Shown here: positions 7,969-16,060 of the stretch, piece by piece | How the letters are laid out: every line of letters starts with the position of its first letter | How positions within the stretch are numbered: the first letter of the stretch is position 1 | Assembly (NCBI RefSeq): GCF_900115005.1 | Contig: NZ_FOUY01000011.1 | Span: 124,001-188,000, forward strand | Source: Pseudonocardia ammonioxydans | GTDB taxonomy: Bacteria > Actinomycetota > Actinomycetes > Mycobacteriales > Pseudonocardiaceae | Direction: 5' to 3' | DNA length: 64,000 nucleotides | Translations under genes and position numbers: made by a program | The notes under the pieces: generated by a model | What the model was told of the DNA's origin: nothing | The model's database searches: none | The model's input: the letters and a program-made list of their open reading frames with translations, nothing else

Positions 7969-9570
7969 ATGAATGGCCTGCCACCGGTGTCGGACCGGAC
8001 GCTGCGCGGTGCGTACGACCGTGCGCTCGCCGAGGTGCCGGACGGGACCGCCCAGATCGGCCCGGACGGGCGCTACACCTTCGCCGGGAGTCACGAGCGC
8101 TCGTTGCGTGTCGCCGGCGGGCTCGGCGCGCTCGGCCTCGGCCGGCAGGAGCCGGTCGCGCTGCTGATGGACAACTCGCTCGACGCGGTGCACACCTGGA
8201 CCGGCGCGAGCCTCGGCGGGCTCGTCGAGGTCCCGGTCAACACCGCGTACAAGGGCGGGTTCCTCACCCACGTGCTCAACGACTCGGGCTCCGGGGTGCT
8301 CGTCTGCGACGACGCCTACGCCGAGCGGGTCGCCCGCGTCGCCGGCGACCTGACCGCGCTGCACACCGTCGTCGTGCGCGGGGACACCGCGGCCGCCGAC
8401 GGCCTGCGGGACCGGTTCCGGGTGGTCGGCTTCGACGAGGTGGTCGCCGCGGACCCGGCGCCGCCGCAGCCGATCGCCGCCGACGACCTGATGGCCTACA
8501 TGTACACCTCGGGCACGACCGGGCCGTCGAAGGGCGTGCTGATCTCGCACGCGCACGCCTACACCTACGCCTCCCGCGAGGACCAGGCGCGCCCGGTCGC
8601 CGGCGACCGGATCCTGGTGACCCTGCCGCTGTTCCACCTGGCGGGCCAGTGGTACGGCGTCTACCAGGCGCTGATCCACCGGGCGGTGTGCGTGCTGGAG
8701 CCGGCGTTCTCGGTGAGCCGGTTCTGGCCGACGGTGCGCGAGCACGGGATCACCGTCACCGTGATGCTCGGGGCGATGGCCGAACTGCTCCAGCAGGCCG
8801 AGCCCCGCCCGGACGACGCCGACAATCCGCTCGAGCTGGGCGTGATGGCCCCGCTGGCCAGCGACGTCGACGGCTTCCGCGACCGGTTCGGGATCGACCT
8901 CGCCGCGGTGTACGGGATGAGCGAGATCGGGGCCGTCCTCAACGGACCGCCGGAGAGCGTGGTCGGCGGCGAGTGCGGCTTCGCCCGGGACGGCTTCGAG
9001 CTGCGCCTGGTCGGCGACGACGGCCGCGAGGTCGCGCCGGGACAGGTCGGTGAGCTGCGGGTCCGGCCCGAGGACCCGCGCCTGGTCATGCGCGGGTACC
9101 ACAACCTGCCGGAGAAGACGGCCGAGACACTGGTCGACGGCTGGGTGCACACCGGGGACGCGTTCCGCACCGACGACCAGGGGCGCTTCTTCTTCTCCGA
9201 CCGGATGAAGGACGCGCTGCGCCGGCGCGGGGAGAACGTCTCCAGCTTCGAGGTGGAGCGGGTGGTCAACGAGCACCCGGACGTCTACGAGAGCGCCGTG
9301 GTCGCCGTGCCGTCCGAGCTGACCGAGGACGAGATCAAGGCGGTCGTCGTGCCCCGTGCCGGGCGCACGATCGACCCGGCGGAGCTGACCGGGTTCCTCG
9401 TCGAGCGGCTGCCGTACTTCATGGTGCCGCGCTACGTCGAGTTCGCGGCCGAGCTGCCGAAGACGCCCACCCAGAAGATCCACAAGCACGTCCTGCGGCA
9501 GTCCGGTGTGGACTCAGGTGTGTGGGACCGGGAGGCGGCCGGGATCGTGCTGCGCCGGAGCAGCCGATGA
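7969..9570 (+). CDS. AMP-forming acyl-CoA synthetase (CaiC/FadD-like)
   Basis: The 533-residue enzyme belongs to the ANL superfamily. It shows the P-loop-like core YTSGTTGPSKGV (about residues 177-188), the A5 motif VYGMSEIG, the A7 motif GWVHTGD and a C-terminal lysine motif TPTQKIHKH. It should activate a carboxylic acid to its CoA thioester via an acyl-adenylate. The GRREN-like stretch RRRGENVSSFEVE resembles crotonobetaine/carnitine-CoA ligases, so a short or polar acid is possible. The ATG at 7969 has AGGAGG seven bases upstream. The stop overlaps the start of the carboxylase gene (ATGA), so both form one operon under the divergent TetR protein. Confidence 0.85.
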   Translation: MNGLPPVSDRTLRGAYDRALAEVPDGTAQIGPDGRYTFAGSHERSLRVAGGLGALGLGRQEPVALLMDNSLDAVHTWTGASLGGLVEVPVNTAYKGGFLTHVLNDSGSGVLVCDDAYAERVARVAGDLTALHTVVVRGDTAAADGLRDRFRVVGFDEVVAADPAPPQPIAADDLMAYMYTSGTTGPSKGVLISHAHAYTYASREDQARPVAGDRILVTLPLFHLAGQWYGVYQALIHRAVCVLEPAFSVSRFWPTVREHGITVTVMLGAMAELLQQAEPRPDDADNPLELGVMAPLASDVDGFRDRFGIDLAAVYGMSEIGAVLNGPPESVVGGECGFARDGFELRLVGDDGREVAPGQVGELRVRPEDPRLVMRGYHNLPEKTAETLVDGWVHTGDAFRTDDQGRFFFSDRMKDALRRRGENVSSFEVERVVNEHPDVYESAVVAVPSELTEDEIKAVVVPRAGRTIDPAELTGFLVERLPYFMVPRYVEFAAELPKTPTQKIHKHVLRQSGVDSGVWDREAAGIVLRRSSR

Positions 9571-12500
9571 ACCTGCTGGTGGCCAACCGCGCCGAGATCG
9601 CGGTACGGATCATGGACACGGCGGCGGCGTCGGGCCTCCGCACCGTCGCCGTCCACCCCGACGACGACGCCGGCTGCGCGCACGTCGCGCACGCCGACGA
9701 GGCGGTCCGGCTCCCCGGGGCCGGGGCCGCGGCCTACCTCGACGTCGACGAGGTCGTCGCGGCCGCCGTCCGCACCGGCTGCGACACCCTGCACCCCGGC
9801 TACGGGTTCCTGTCCGAGAACCCCGCGCTCGCCCGGGCCTGCGCCGCGCACGGCATCACCTTCGTCGGCCCGGCCCCCGAGGCGCTCGAGCTCTACGGCG
9901 ACAAGTCCCGCGCCCGGGCGCACGCCGCCGCGGTGGGTGTCCCGGTGCTCACCGGCACCACGGGCCCGACCGACCTCGCCGCGGCGCGGGAGTTCCTCGC
10001 CGGGCTCGGGGCCGGCGGCGCGGTGATGGTCAAGGCGCTGGCCGGGGGCGGCGGGCGCGGGATGCGCCCGGTCACCCGCGCCGAGGACCTGGACGAGGCG
10101 CTGCGCCGGTGTGCGGCCGAGGCGCAGGCCGCGTTCGGGGACGCCGGGGTCTACGTCGAGCGGCTGCTGCGCGACGCCCGGCACGTCGAGGTGCAGGTGC
10201 TCGGCGACGGCCACGACGTGTGCGTGCTCGGCGACCGGGACTGCTCGGCGCAGCGCCGCAGGCAGAAGCTCGTCGAGATCGCGCCGGCCCCGGCGCTGCC
10301 CGACGGCGTGCGCGCGGGCCTGCACGACGCGGCCCGCCGGATCGCCGGTGGCTGCGCGGGCCTGGCGACCGTGGAGTTCCTCCTCGCCGGCGAGGAGTTC
10401 GTCTTCCTCGAGGTCAACCCGCGGATCCAGGTCGAGCACACGGTGACCGAGGAGGTCACCGGGCTCGACCTGGTCGAGCTGGGCCTGCGGGTGGCGGGCG
10501 GCGCCCGCCTCGCCGACCTCGAGCTGGGTGCGACCCCCGCGGCGCGGGGTGCGGCCGTGCAGGCCCGGGTCAACACCGAGACCGTGACCGCCGACGGCAC
10601 CGTCGTGCCCGGCTCGGGGACGCTGACCCGGTTCCAGCCGCCGACCGGGCGCGGGCTGCGCGTCGACACCCACGGCTACGCCGGCTACCCGGTCGGCCCG
10701 CGCTACGACGCGCTGCTGGCCAAGGTGGTCGCGAGCGGGCCCGGCACCGCGGCCGCCGCGGCCCGCGCCGCCCGCGCGCTGGCCGGGTTCGACGTCGACG
10801 GCGTCGCCACGAACCTGGCGTTGCTGCAGGCGCTGCTGGAGCGCCCCGAGCTCGCCGACGGCACCCTGCACACCGGCTTCGTCGACGCACACCTCGCCGA
10901 GCTGGCCGAGCGGCCCCGGACCGTCACGCTGCCCGACACGGCGGCATCCACGACCGAGCCGGCCACCACCGAGCCGGCCACGACCGGAGGCGCGGTGAAC
11001 GCCGTGCCGATCGCGCCCGAGGGCACCGAGCCGGTCGCGAGCCCGCAGCAGGGTGTCGTGGTCACGGTCGAGGTCGCCGAGGGCGACACCGTCGCCGCGG
11101 GCGCCGAACTCGTCGTCGTCGAGGCCATGAAGATGCAGCACGCCGTGTGCAGCGCCCGGGCCGGTGTCGTCGACACCCTTGCGGTGAAGGTCGGCGACAC
11201 GGTCACGGCCGGGTCCCCGGTCGCGTTCCTGGCCGCCACCGGTGACGACGAGGCCGCCGCCGGCCCGGAGGCCGACGCGGACCCGGACCGGATCCGGCCC
11301 GACCTGGCCGAGGTGCTCGACCGGCGCGCCGGGCTGCTCGACGACGGCCGTCCCGAGGCGACCGCCCGCCGGCACGCGAACGGCCGGCGCACCGCCCGGG
11401 AGAACCTCGACGACCTGCTCGACGACGGCAGCTTCGTCGAGTACGGCGGCCTGACGATCGCCGCGCAGCGCGCCCGGCGCGGCTTCGACGACCTCGTCGC
11501 CCGCACCCCGGCCGACGGGCTGCTCACCGGGACCGGCACCGTCGACGGCCTCCCGGTCGCCGTGCTGGCCTACGACTACACGGTGCTCGCCGGGACCCAG
11601 GGACTGCACAACCACAAGAAGACCGACCGACTGCTGCAGCTCGCCGGCCGGGACCGGCTCCCCGTGGTGATCTTCGCCGAGGGCGGGGGAGGGCGGCCCG
11701 GCGACACCGACACCTCGGCGGTCGCCCAGCTCGACGTACCCACCTTCCGGCTGCTGGCCGAGCTCCACGGCCGGGTCCCGACGCTGGCGGTCGTGGCCGG
11801 GTACTGCTTCGCCGGCAACGCGGCGCTGGCCGGCAGCTGCGACACGATCATCGCGACCGAGGGCAGCAGCCTCGGCATGGGCGGCCCGGCGATGATCGAG
11901 GGCGGCGGGCTGGGCCGGGTCGCCGCCGCCGACGTCGGGCCGATGGAGATGCAGTGGGCCAACGGCGTCGTCGACCGGCTGGTGCCCGACGACGCCGCCG
12001 CCGTGGCCGACGCCCGTCGCTGGCTGTCCTACGTCGGCGCCGGCACGGCCGAGGAAGGTACCGGAACGGGTGGGGGAGCGGCGGCGGACCAGCGCACGCT
12101 GCGGCACCTGGTGCCGGAGAACCGGGTGCGCGCCTACCGGCTGCGCCCGGTGCTCGAGACGCTGTTCGACACCGGCTCGGTGCTGGAGCTGCGCGGCGGG
12201 TTCGGCGTCGGGGTGGTGACCGCGTTCGCCCGCCTGGACGGCCGGGCGGTGGGGGTGCTCGCCAACAACCCCGAGCACCTCGGTGGGGCGATCGACGCCG
12301 ACGCCTCCGACAAGGCCGCCGCGTTCCTGCAGCTGTGCGAGGCGCACCGGATCCCGGTCGTGTCGCTGTGCGACACCCCCGGGTTCATGGTCGGGCCCGA
12401 GGCCGAGCGGACCGCCACCGTCCGCCGGTTCGGCGCGATGTTCGTGGCCGGCGCGCAGCTCACCGTGCCGCTGTGCACCGTGGTGCTGCGCAAGGCCTAC

Positions 12501-12803
12501 GGCCTCGGCGCGATGGCGATGGCCGGCGGCTCGCTGCACGCGCCGGCGATCACCGTGGGCTGGCCGACCGCCGAGTTCGGCGGGATGGGGCTCGAGGGCG
12601 CGGTCCGGCTCGGGTACCGCGCCGAGCTCGAGGCGATCGAGGACCCGGACGCCCGCCGCGCCCGCTTCGACGAGCTGCTCGCCGGCTACTACGAGCGCGG
12701 CAAGGCGCTGCACGTCGCGACGGTGTTCGAGATCGACGACGTGATCGACCCCGCCGACACCCGCGCCGTGCTGATCCGGGTCCTGGCCCAGCGCGACCGG
12801 TGA
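9567..12803 (+). CDS. Fused acyl-CoA carboxylase: biotin carboxylase, BCCP and carboxyltransferase in one chain
   Basis: A 1078-residue polypeptide carrying a whole biotin-dependent carboxylase. Residues 1-445 are biotin carboxylase (N-terminal LLVANRAEIAVRI, ATP-grasp glycine loop GGGGRGMRPV, EVNPRIQVEH). After an Ala/Thr linker with a repeated TEPAT unit, residues 490-555 are the biotin carrier domain with EAMKM, biotinyl Lys522. Residues 580-1078 are an AccD/PccB-type carboxyltransferase with two crotonase-like halves (GYCFAGNAALAG; GFMVGPEAE; YGLGAMAMAGG). Actinomycete carboxylases usually have separate alpha and beta subunits. The substrate is presumably the CoA ester made by the preceding ligase. 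The start overlaps the ligase stop (ATGA). Confidence 0.88.
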   Translation: MNLLVANRAEIAVRIMDTAAASGLRTVAVHPDDDAGCAHVAHADEAVRLPGAGAAAYLDVDEVVAAAVRTGCDTLHPGYGFLSENPALARACAAHGITFVGPAPEALELYGDKSRARAHAAAVGVPVLTGTTGPTDLAAAREFLAGLGAGGAVMVKALAGGGGRGMRPVTRAEDLDEALRRCAAEAQAAFGDAGVYVERLLRDARHVEVQVLGDGHDVCVLGDRDCSAQRRRQKLVEIAPAPALPDGVRAGLHDAARRIAGGCAGLATVEFLLAGEEFVFLEVNPRIQVEHTVTEEVTGLDLVELGLRVAGGARLADLELGATPAARGAAVQARVNTETVTADGTVVPGSGTLTRFQPPTGRGLRVDTHGYAGYPVGPRYDALLAKVVASGPGTAAAAARAARALAGFDVDGVATNLALLQALLERPELADGTLHTGFVDAHLAELAERPRTVTLPDTAASTTEPATTEPATTGGAVNAVPIAPEGTEPVASPQQGVVVTVEVAEGDTVAAGAELVVVEAMKMQHAVCSARAGVVDTLAVKVGDTVTAGSPVAFLAATGDDEAAAGPEADADPDRIRPDLAEVLDRRAGLLDDGRPEATARRHANGRRTARENLDDLLDDGSFVEYGGLTIAAQRARRGFDDLVARTPADGLLTGTGTVDGLPVAVLAYDYTVLAGTQGLHNHKKTDRLLQLAGRDRLPVVIFAEGGGGRPGDTDTSAVAQLDVPTFRLLAELHGRVPTLAVVAGYCFAGNAALAGSCDTIIATEGSSLGMGGPAMIEGGGLGRVAAADVGPMEMQWANGVVDRLVPDDAAAVADARRWLSYVGAGTAEEGTGTGGGAAADQRTLRHLVPENRVRAYRLRPVLETLFDTGSVLELRGGFGVGVVTAFARLDGRAVGVLANNPEHLGGAIDADASDKAAAFLQLCEAHRIPVVSLCDTPGFMVGPEAERTATVRRFGAMFVAGAQLTVPLCTVVLRKAYGLGAMAMAGGSLHAPAITVGWPTAEFGGMGLEGAVRLGYRAELEAIEDPDARRARFDELLAGYYERGKALHVATVFEIDDVIDPADTRAVLIRVLAQRDR

Positions 12804-12831
12804 GACCGGGGCAGCGCCGCCCGGTGGGGTG

Positions 12832-13794
12832 TCAGCCGGAGCCGGGGCGTCCGACGACGAGCGGGTCGGGCGCCCCGACCACGGCGGCGTCCTTCGCGGT
12901 GTAGTCCAGCCCGGACAGCACCAGGCGCATCGCCTCGACCCGGCCGCGCCGCTTGTCGTTGGAGTCGACGACCGTCCACGGCGCGTGCTCGGTGTCGGTG
13001 CGGGCGAACATCGCCTCCTTGGCCGCGGTGTAGTCGTCCCAGCGCTCCAGGCTGGCCAGGTCGACCGGGCTGAGCTTCCACTGCCGCAGCGGGTCGAGCA
13101 CCCGGATCACGAACCGGGTCCGCTGCTCGCGGCGCGACACCGAGAACCACAGCTTCACCAGGTGGATGCCGTCGTCGACCAGCGAGCGCTCCAGCCCGGG
13201 CACCTCGCGCACGAAGCGCTCGTACTCGTCGTCGGTGCAGAAGTCCATGACCCGCTCGACGACGGCGCGGGTGTACCAGGAGCGGTCGAACAGCACGATC
13301 TCGCCCGCGGTCGGCAGCTGCTGCAGGTAGCGCTGGAAGTACCACTGCCCCTGCTCGGCGCTGCTCGGCTTGTCCAGCGCCACGACCCGGGCGCCGCGCG
13401 GGTTGAGGTGTTCGGTGAACCGCTGGATGGTGCCGCCCTTGCCGGCGGCGTCGCGCCCCTCGAACAGGATGACGACGCGCCGGCCGGTGTCCTTCACCCA
13501 GGACTGCAGCTTGAGCAGCTCGATCTGCAGCGCGCGCTTGGTCGCCTCGTACTCCGCGCGCGGCATGCGCTCCGGGTACGGGGAGTCCTCGAGCCAGGTG
13601 GCGACCTCCTCGCCGTCCGGGCCGATCAGCGCCGCGTCGCCGTCGGTGCTCTCCAGCACCTGCCAGCTGTGCGGGTCGTCGAGCAGGTCGACGGTGCGCA
13701 GGGCCGCCCGCAGCTCCTCGCGCGTCCCCTCGGACCGCCCGGCCATCTCGGGGAGCCCGCGGAAACCGCGCACCGCCTGTCCGATCGATGTCAT
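12832..13794 (-). CDS. ppk2: Polyphosphate kinase 2 (PPK2)
   Basis: The 320-residue protein has the PPK2 fold: Walker A FEGRDAAGKGG (residues 111-121), Walker B LFDRSWYTR (168-176) and the basic lid region about 205-225. It transfers phosphate between polyphosphate and nucleoside mono- or diphosphates; one PPK2 domain and the length fit the nucleoside-diphosphate-phosphorylating class, but substrate class is not certain from sequence. The ATG at 13794 has GGAGG seven bases upstream. A stress-type promoter (13815-13838) stands directly before it, consistent with energy-phosphate management under stress. Confidence 0.88.
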   Translation of the reverse strand: MTSIGQAVRGFRGLPEMAGRSEGTREELRAALRTVDLLDDPHSWQVLESTDGDAALIGPDGEEVATWLEDSPYPERMPRAEYEATKRALQIELLKLQSWVKDTGRRVVILFEGRDAAGKGGTIQRFTEHLNPRGARVVALDKPSSAEQGQWYFQRYLQQLPTAGEIVLFDRSWYTRAVVERVMDFCTDDEYERFVREVPGLERSLVDDGIHLVKLWFSVSRREQRTRFVIRVLDPLRQWKLSPVDLASLERWDDYTAAKEAMFARTDTEHAPWTVVDSNDKRRGRVEAMRLVLSGLDYTAKDAAVVGAPDPLVVGRPGSG

Positions 13795-13814
13795 GCAGAC
13801 CTCCGCCGGATCAC

Positions 13815-13838
13815 TACCCCGCGCAGGGCTGCCCGAAC
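13815..13838 (-). promoter_or_regulatory. SigB/SigF-type promoter for PPK2
   Basis: On the - strand GTTC (13838-13835), 15 bases, GGGTA (13819-13815), about 20 bases before the PPK2 ATG and downstream of the neighbouring gene's stop. Confidence 0.55.
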
Positions 13839-13848
13839 CGCGACCGGG

Positions 13849-14133
13849 TCAGGACCGCGACGCCGCCCTGCCCCGGCGCAGCCGCTGCCGGGCCCGGAGA
13901 CCCCACGCGACACAGGCCAGCGTGACGACGCCGAAGACGACGGCGCCGGCGACCGAGCCGAGCACGAGCGCGAACAGCACCGTCACGAACGCCGACAGGA
14001 GCCCGCCGACCACGCAGATGCCGATGTGCAGCCGCAGCGCCGACTGTCCCTCGCTCCCGGCATCGGTCGACCCGGATCCGCCGACACCCGGTACGTTCCG
14101 GTCCTCCGGCCGGTCGGAGTCGTGTGTGCTCAT
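13849..14133 (-). CDS. Small two-helix membrane protein, DUF6343-like
   Basis: A 94-residue protein with a polar, Gly/Ser-rich N-terminus (about 30 residues), the motif SALRLHI, and two hydrophobic helices at about 35-57 and 60-78, ending in an Arg-rich tail. The SALRL motif followed by two helices resembles DUF6343 proteins of streptomycetes; this is a tentative match. The ATG at 14133 is the only sensible start. It ends 54 bases before the PPK2 start and may be read through into PPK2. Function unknown. Confidence 0.6.
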   Translation of the reverse strand: MSTHDSDRPEDRNVPGVGGSGSTDAGSEGQSALRLHIGICVVGGLLSAFVTVLFALVLGSVAGAVVFGVVTLACVAWGLRARQRLRRGRAASRS

Positions 14134-14171
14134 GCCGTCCGCATTCCCGGGAAACGGGAGCCCACACCTGC

Positions 14172-14195
14172 GGATGGGACCGCGCCGGGCGGGTA
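14172..14195 (+). promoter_or_regulatory. SigB/SigF-type promoter
   Basis: GGAT, 15 bases, GGGTA; the A of GGGTA is ten bases before the GTG at 14206, so the transcript would be nearly leaderless. Confidence 0.5.
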
Positions 14196-14205
14196 GGCGG
14201 GGGGC

Positions 14206-14501
14206 GTGGACGACGAACATGCCCTGACCCCGGCCCAGCGGGAGGAGTCCCGGCGGGCGCTCGAGGTGGGGCTGGAGATCACCGGGCTCGACTGGCCGCA
14301 GCTGTGGACCTCCTACGTCGCGCTCGGCGGCCCGCGTCCGGAGCGGCTGGCCGCGGCGCTCAACGGCGACCGGCCGATCACCGCCTACGAGCACGACGTC
14401 GTCGCACAGCGATCAACGAGGTGTTCCTGGACGAGGGCGAGGACCACCCGGTGCCCTACTCCGACCAGCTCCCTCGGGAACGGGCCCGGCCCGGTGATTG
14501 A
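14206..14501 (+). pseudogene. Small conserved-type protein broken by one missing base
   Basis: The frame from GTG 14206 encodes about 68 residues that look like a compact helical regulator-like protein (ending ITAYEHDVVAQ). Near 14410 the sense continues in the next frame as INEVFLDEGEDHPVPYSDQL and stops at 14501. Joining the two gives a protein of about 98 residues with uniform composition, whereas the uninterrupted frame runs on into Arg/Pro-rich nonsense to 14655, over the start of the next gene. A single-base deletion near CAGCGATC is the simplest explanation. I do not know the function; the stress-type promoter at 14172-14195 drives it. Confidence 0.6.
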
Positions 14502-14530
14502 ACCCGCAGCGCCGGGGAACGCTGCGGCGC

Positions 14531-15064
14531 ATGGACCACGAACTGACGTTGCGGGTCGACGGGGCCGAGCACCGGCTGAGCGTCGACCCCCGCACCTCCC
14601 TGCTCGACGCCCTGCGCCAACGCCTCGGCAACACCAGCCCGAAGAAGGGGTGTGACCACGGCCAGTGCGGGTCGTGCACCGTGCTGGTCGACGGCGTGCG
14701 GGTGCTGGCGTGTCTGACGCTGGCGGTGACCCGCGACGGGTCCGAGGTCGTCACCGCCGACGGCCTGTCCGCCGGCCCGCCCGGATCCGGCGGGGACCAT
14801 CCCCTGCACCGGGCCTTCATCGACGAGGACGCGTTCCAGTGCGGCTACTGCACCCCCGGGCAGGTGTGCTCGGCGGCCGGCATGCTCGACGAGTTCGCCC
14901 GGGGCCGGCCCAGCGTCGTCACCGGGGACCTCGGCGCCGACCCCGAGCTCGACGACGCCGAGATCGCGGAGCGGATGAGCGGCAACCTCTGCCGCTGCGG
15001 CGCCTACCCGGGCATCCGCGCCGCCGTGGCCCGGGTCGGGCGGGAGCGGGAGGGGACCCGGTGA
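14531..15064 (+). CDS. [2Fe-2S] subunit of molybdenum hydroxylase (PaoA/YagT-like)
   Basis: The 177-residue protein has the plant-type ferredoxin cluster site C41, C46, C49, C61 ([11 protein letters not shown]) and the second, four-helix cluster site with [10 protein letters not shown] and NLCRCGAYP. It passes electrons from the molybdenum subunit to the FAD subunit of a xanthine dehydrogenase-family aldehyde/purine oxidoreductase. Unlike E. coli PaoA there is no N-terminal twin-arginine signal, so the complex should be cytoplasmic. The ATG at 14531 is chosen from domain start. It overlaps the FAD-subunit gene by four bases (GTGA). Confidence 0.9.
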   Translation: MDHELTLRVDGAEHRLSVDPRTSLLDALRQRLGNTSPKKGCDHGQCGSCTVLVDGVRVLACLTLAVTRDGSEVVTADGLSAGPPGSGGDHPLHRAFIDEDAFQCGYCTPGQVCSAAGMLDEFARGRPSVVTGDLGADPELDDAEIAERMSGNLCRCGAYPGIRAAVARVGREREGTR

Positions 15065-16059
15065 GGCCGTTCGACTACCAGGCCCCGGCCGACGCCGGGA
15101 CGGCGGTGGCCGCCGTCGCCGCCCGGCCGGACGCGGCGTTCCTCGGGGGCGGCACCAACCTCGTCGACCACCTGCGGCTCGGCGTCACCGAACCGGGGCT
15201 GCTCGTCGACGTGACCGGCCTGCTCCCGAACGGCATCAGCGACGACGGCGGCGGCCTGCGGATCGGCGCGGGCGTGGCCAACGCCGACCTGGCCGCGGAC
15301 CCCCGGGTGCGCCGGCACTACCCGGTGCTGGCCCGGGCGCTGCTCTCCGGGGCGTCGGGGCAGCTGCGCAACATGGCGACCACCGGCGGCAACCCGTTGC
15401 AGCGCACCCGCTGCCTGTACTTCCAGGACGTCACCACCCCGTGCAACAAGCGCAGCCCCGGCTCCGGGTGCGCAGCGATCGGCGGCGCCACCCGCCAGCA
15501 CGCGATCCTCGGTGCGTCCGAGCACTGCATCGCCACCCACCCGTCGGACATGGCGGTCGCGCTGAGCGCGCTGGACGCGCAGGTGGAGGTCCTCGGCCCG
15601 GACGGCGAGCGGACCCTCGCCTTCGGCGAGCTGCACCGGCTGCCCGGCGACGCACCCGAGCGCGACACCGTGCTCGAGCACGGTGAGCTGATCACCGCGA
15701 TCGTGCTGCCGCCGCTGCCGGTCGCGGCCCGCTCGGACTACCGCAAGGTCCGCGACCGCGCGTCGTACGCGTTCGCACTGGTCTCCGTCGCGGCCGCACT
15801 GGAGATCACCGACGCCACCATCACCGACGCCCGGATCGCGTTCGGCGGCGTGGCGCACACGCCGTGGCGCGCACACCGCGCCGAGCAGGCCCTGCGCGGC
15901 GCGACCCCGTCCGACGAGACGTTCCACGCGGCCGCGCAGGCCGAGCTCGCCGACGCCCGCCCGCAGGACGGCGTCGACGGCGGCAACGCGTTCAAGATCC
16001 CGCTGCTGACCCGGACCCTGGCCGGCACGCTGCGCGACCTCGCGCGACAGGAGGCTTGA
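15061..16059 (+). CDS. FAD-binding subunit of molybdenum hydroxylase (PaoB/YagS-like)
   Basis: The 332-residue protein has the CoxM/PaoB FAD-binding fold with the glycine motif FLGGGTNL (residues 27-34) and the [13 protein letters not shown] segment. Cysteines in TRCLYFQ, TPCNK and GSGCAA correspond to the extra [4Fe-4S] site found in PaoB-type subunits and absent from ordinary xanthine dehydrogenase FAD chains. This supports an aldehyde oxidoreductase of the PaoABC type. GTG 15061 overlaps the stop of the iron-sulfur subunit gene. Confidence 0.9.
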   Translation: MRPFDYQAPADAGTAVAAVAARPDAAFLGGGTNLVDHLRLGVTEPGLLVDVTGLLPNGISDDGGGLRIGAGVANADLAADPRVRRHYPVLARALLSGASGQLRNMATTGGNPLQRTRCLYFQDVTTPCNKRSPGSGCAAIGGATRQHAILGASEHCIATHPSDMAVALSALDAQVEVLGPDGERTLAFGELHRLPGDAPERDTVLEHGELITAIVLPPLPVAARSDYRKVRDRASYAFALVSVAAALEITDATITDARIAFGGVAHTPWRAHRAEQALRGATPSDETFHAAAQAELADARPQDGVDGGNAFKIPLLTRTLAGTLRDLARQEA

Positions 16060-16060
16060 G

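Noticed and set aside
9432..12713. A 1093-codon open frame on the - strand
   Set aside because: It is antisense to the fused carboxylase, whose biotin and ATP-grasp motifs are unmistakable; the - frame is low complexity.
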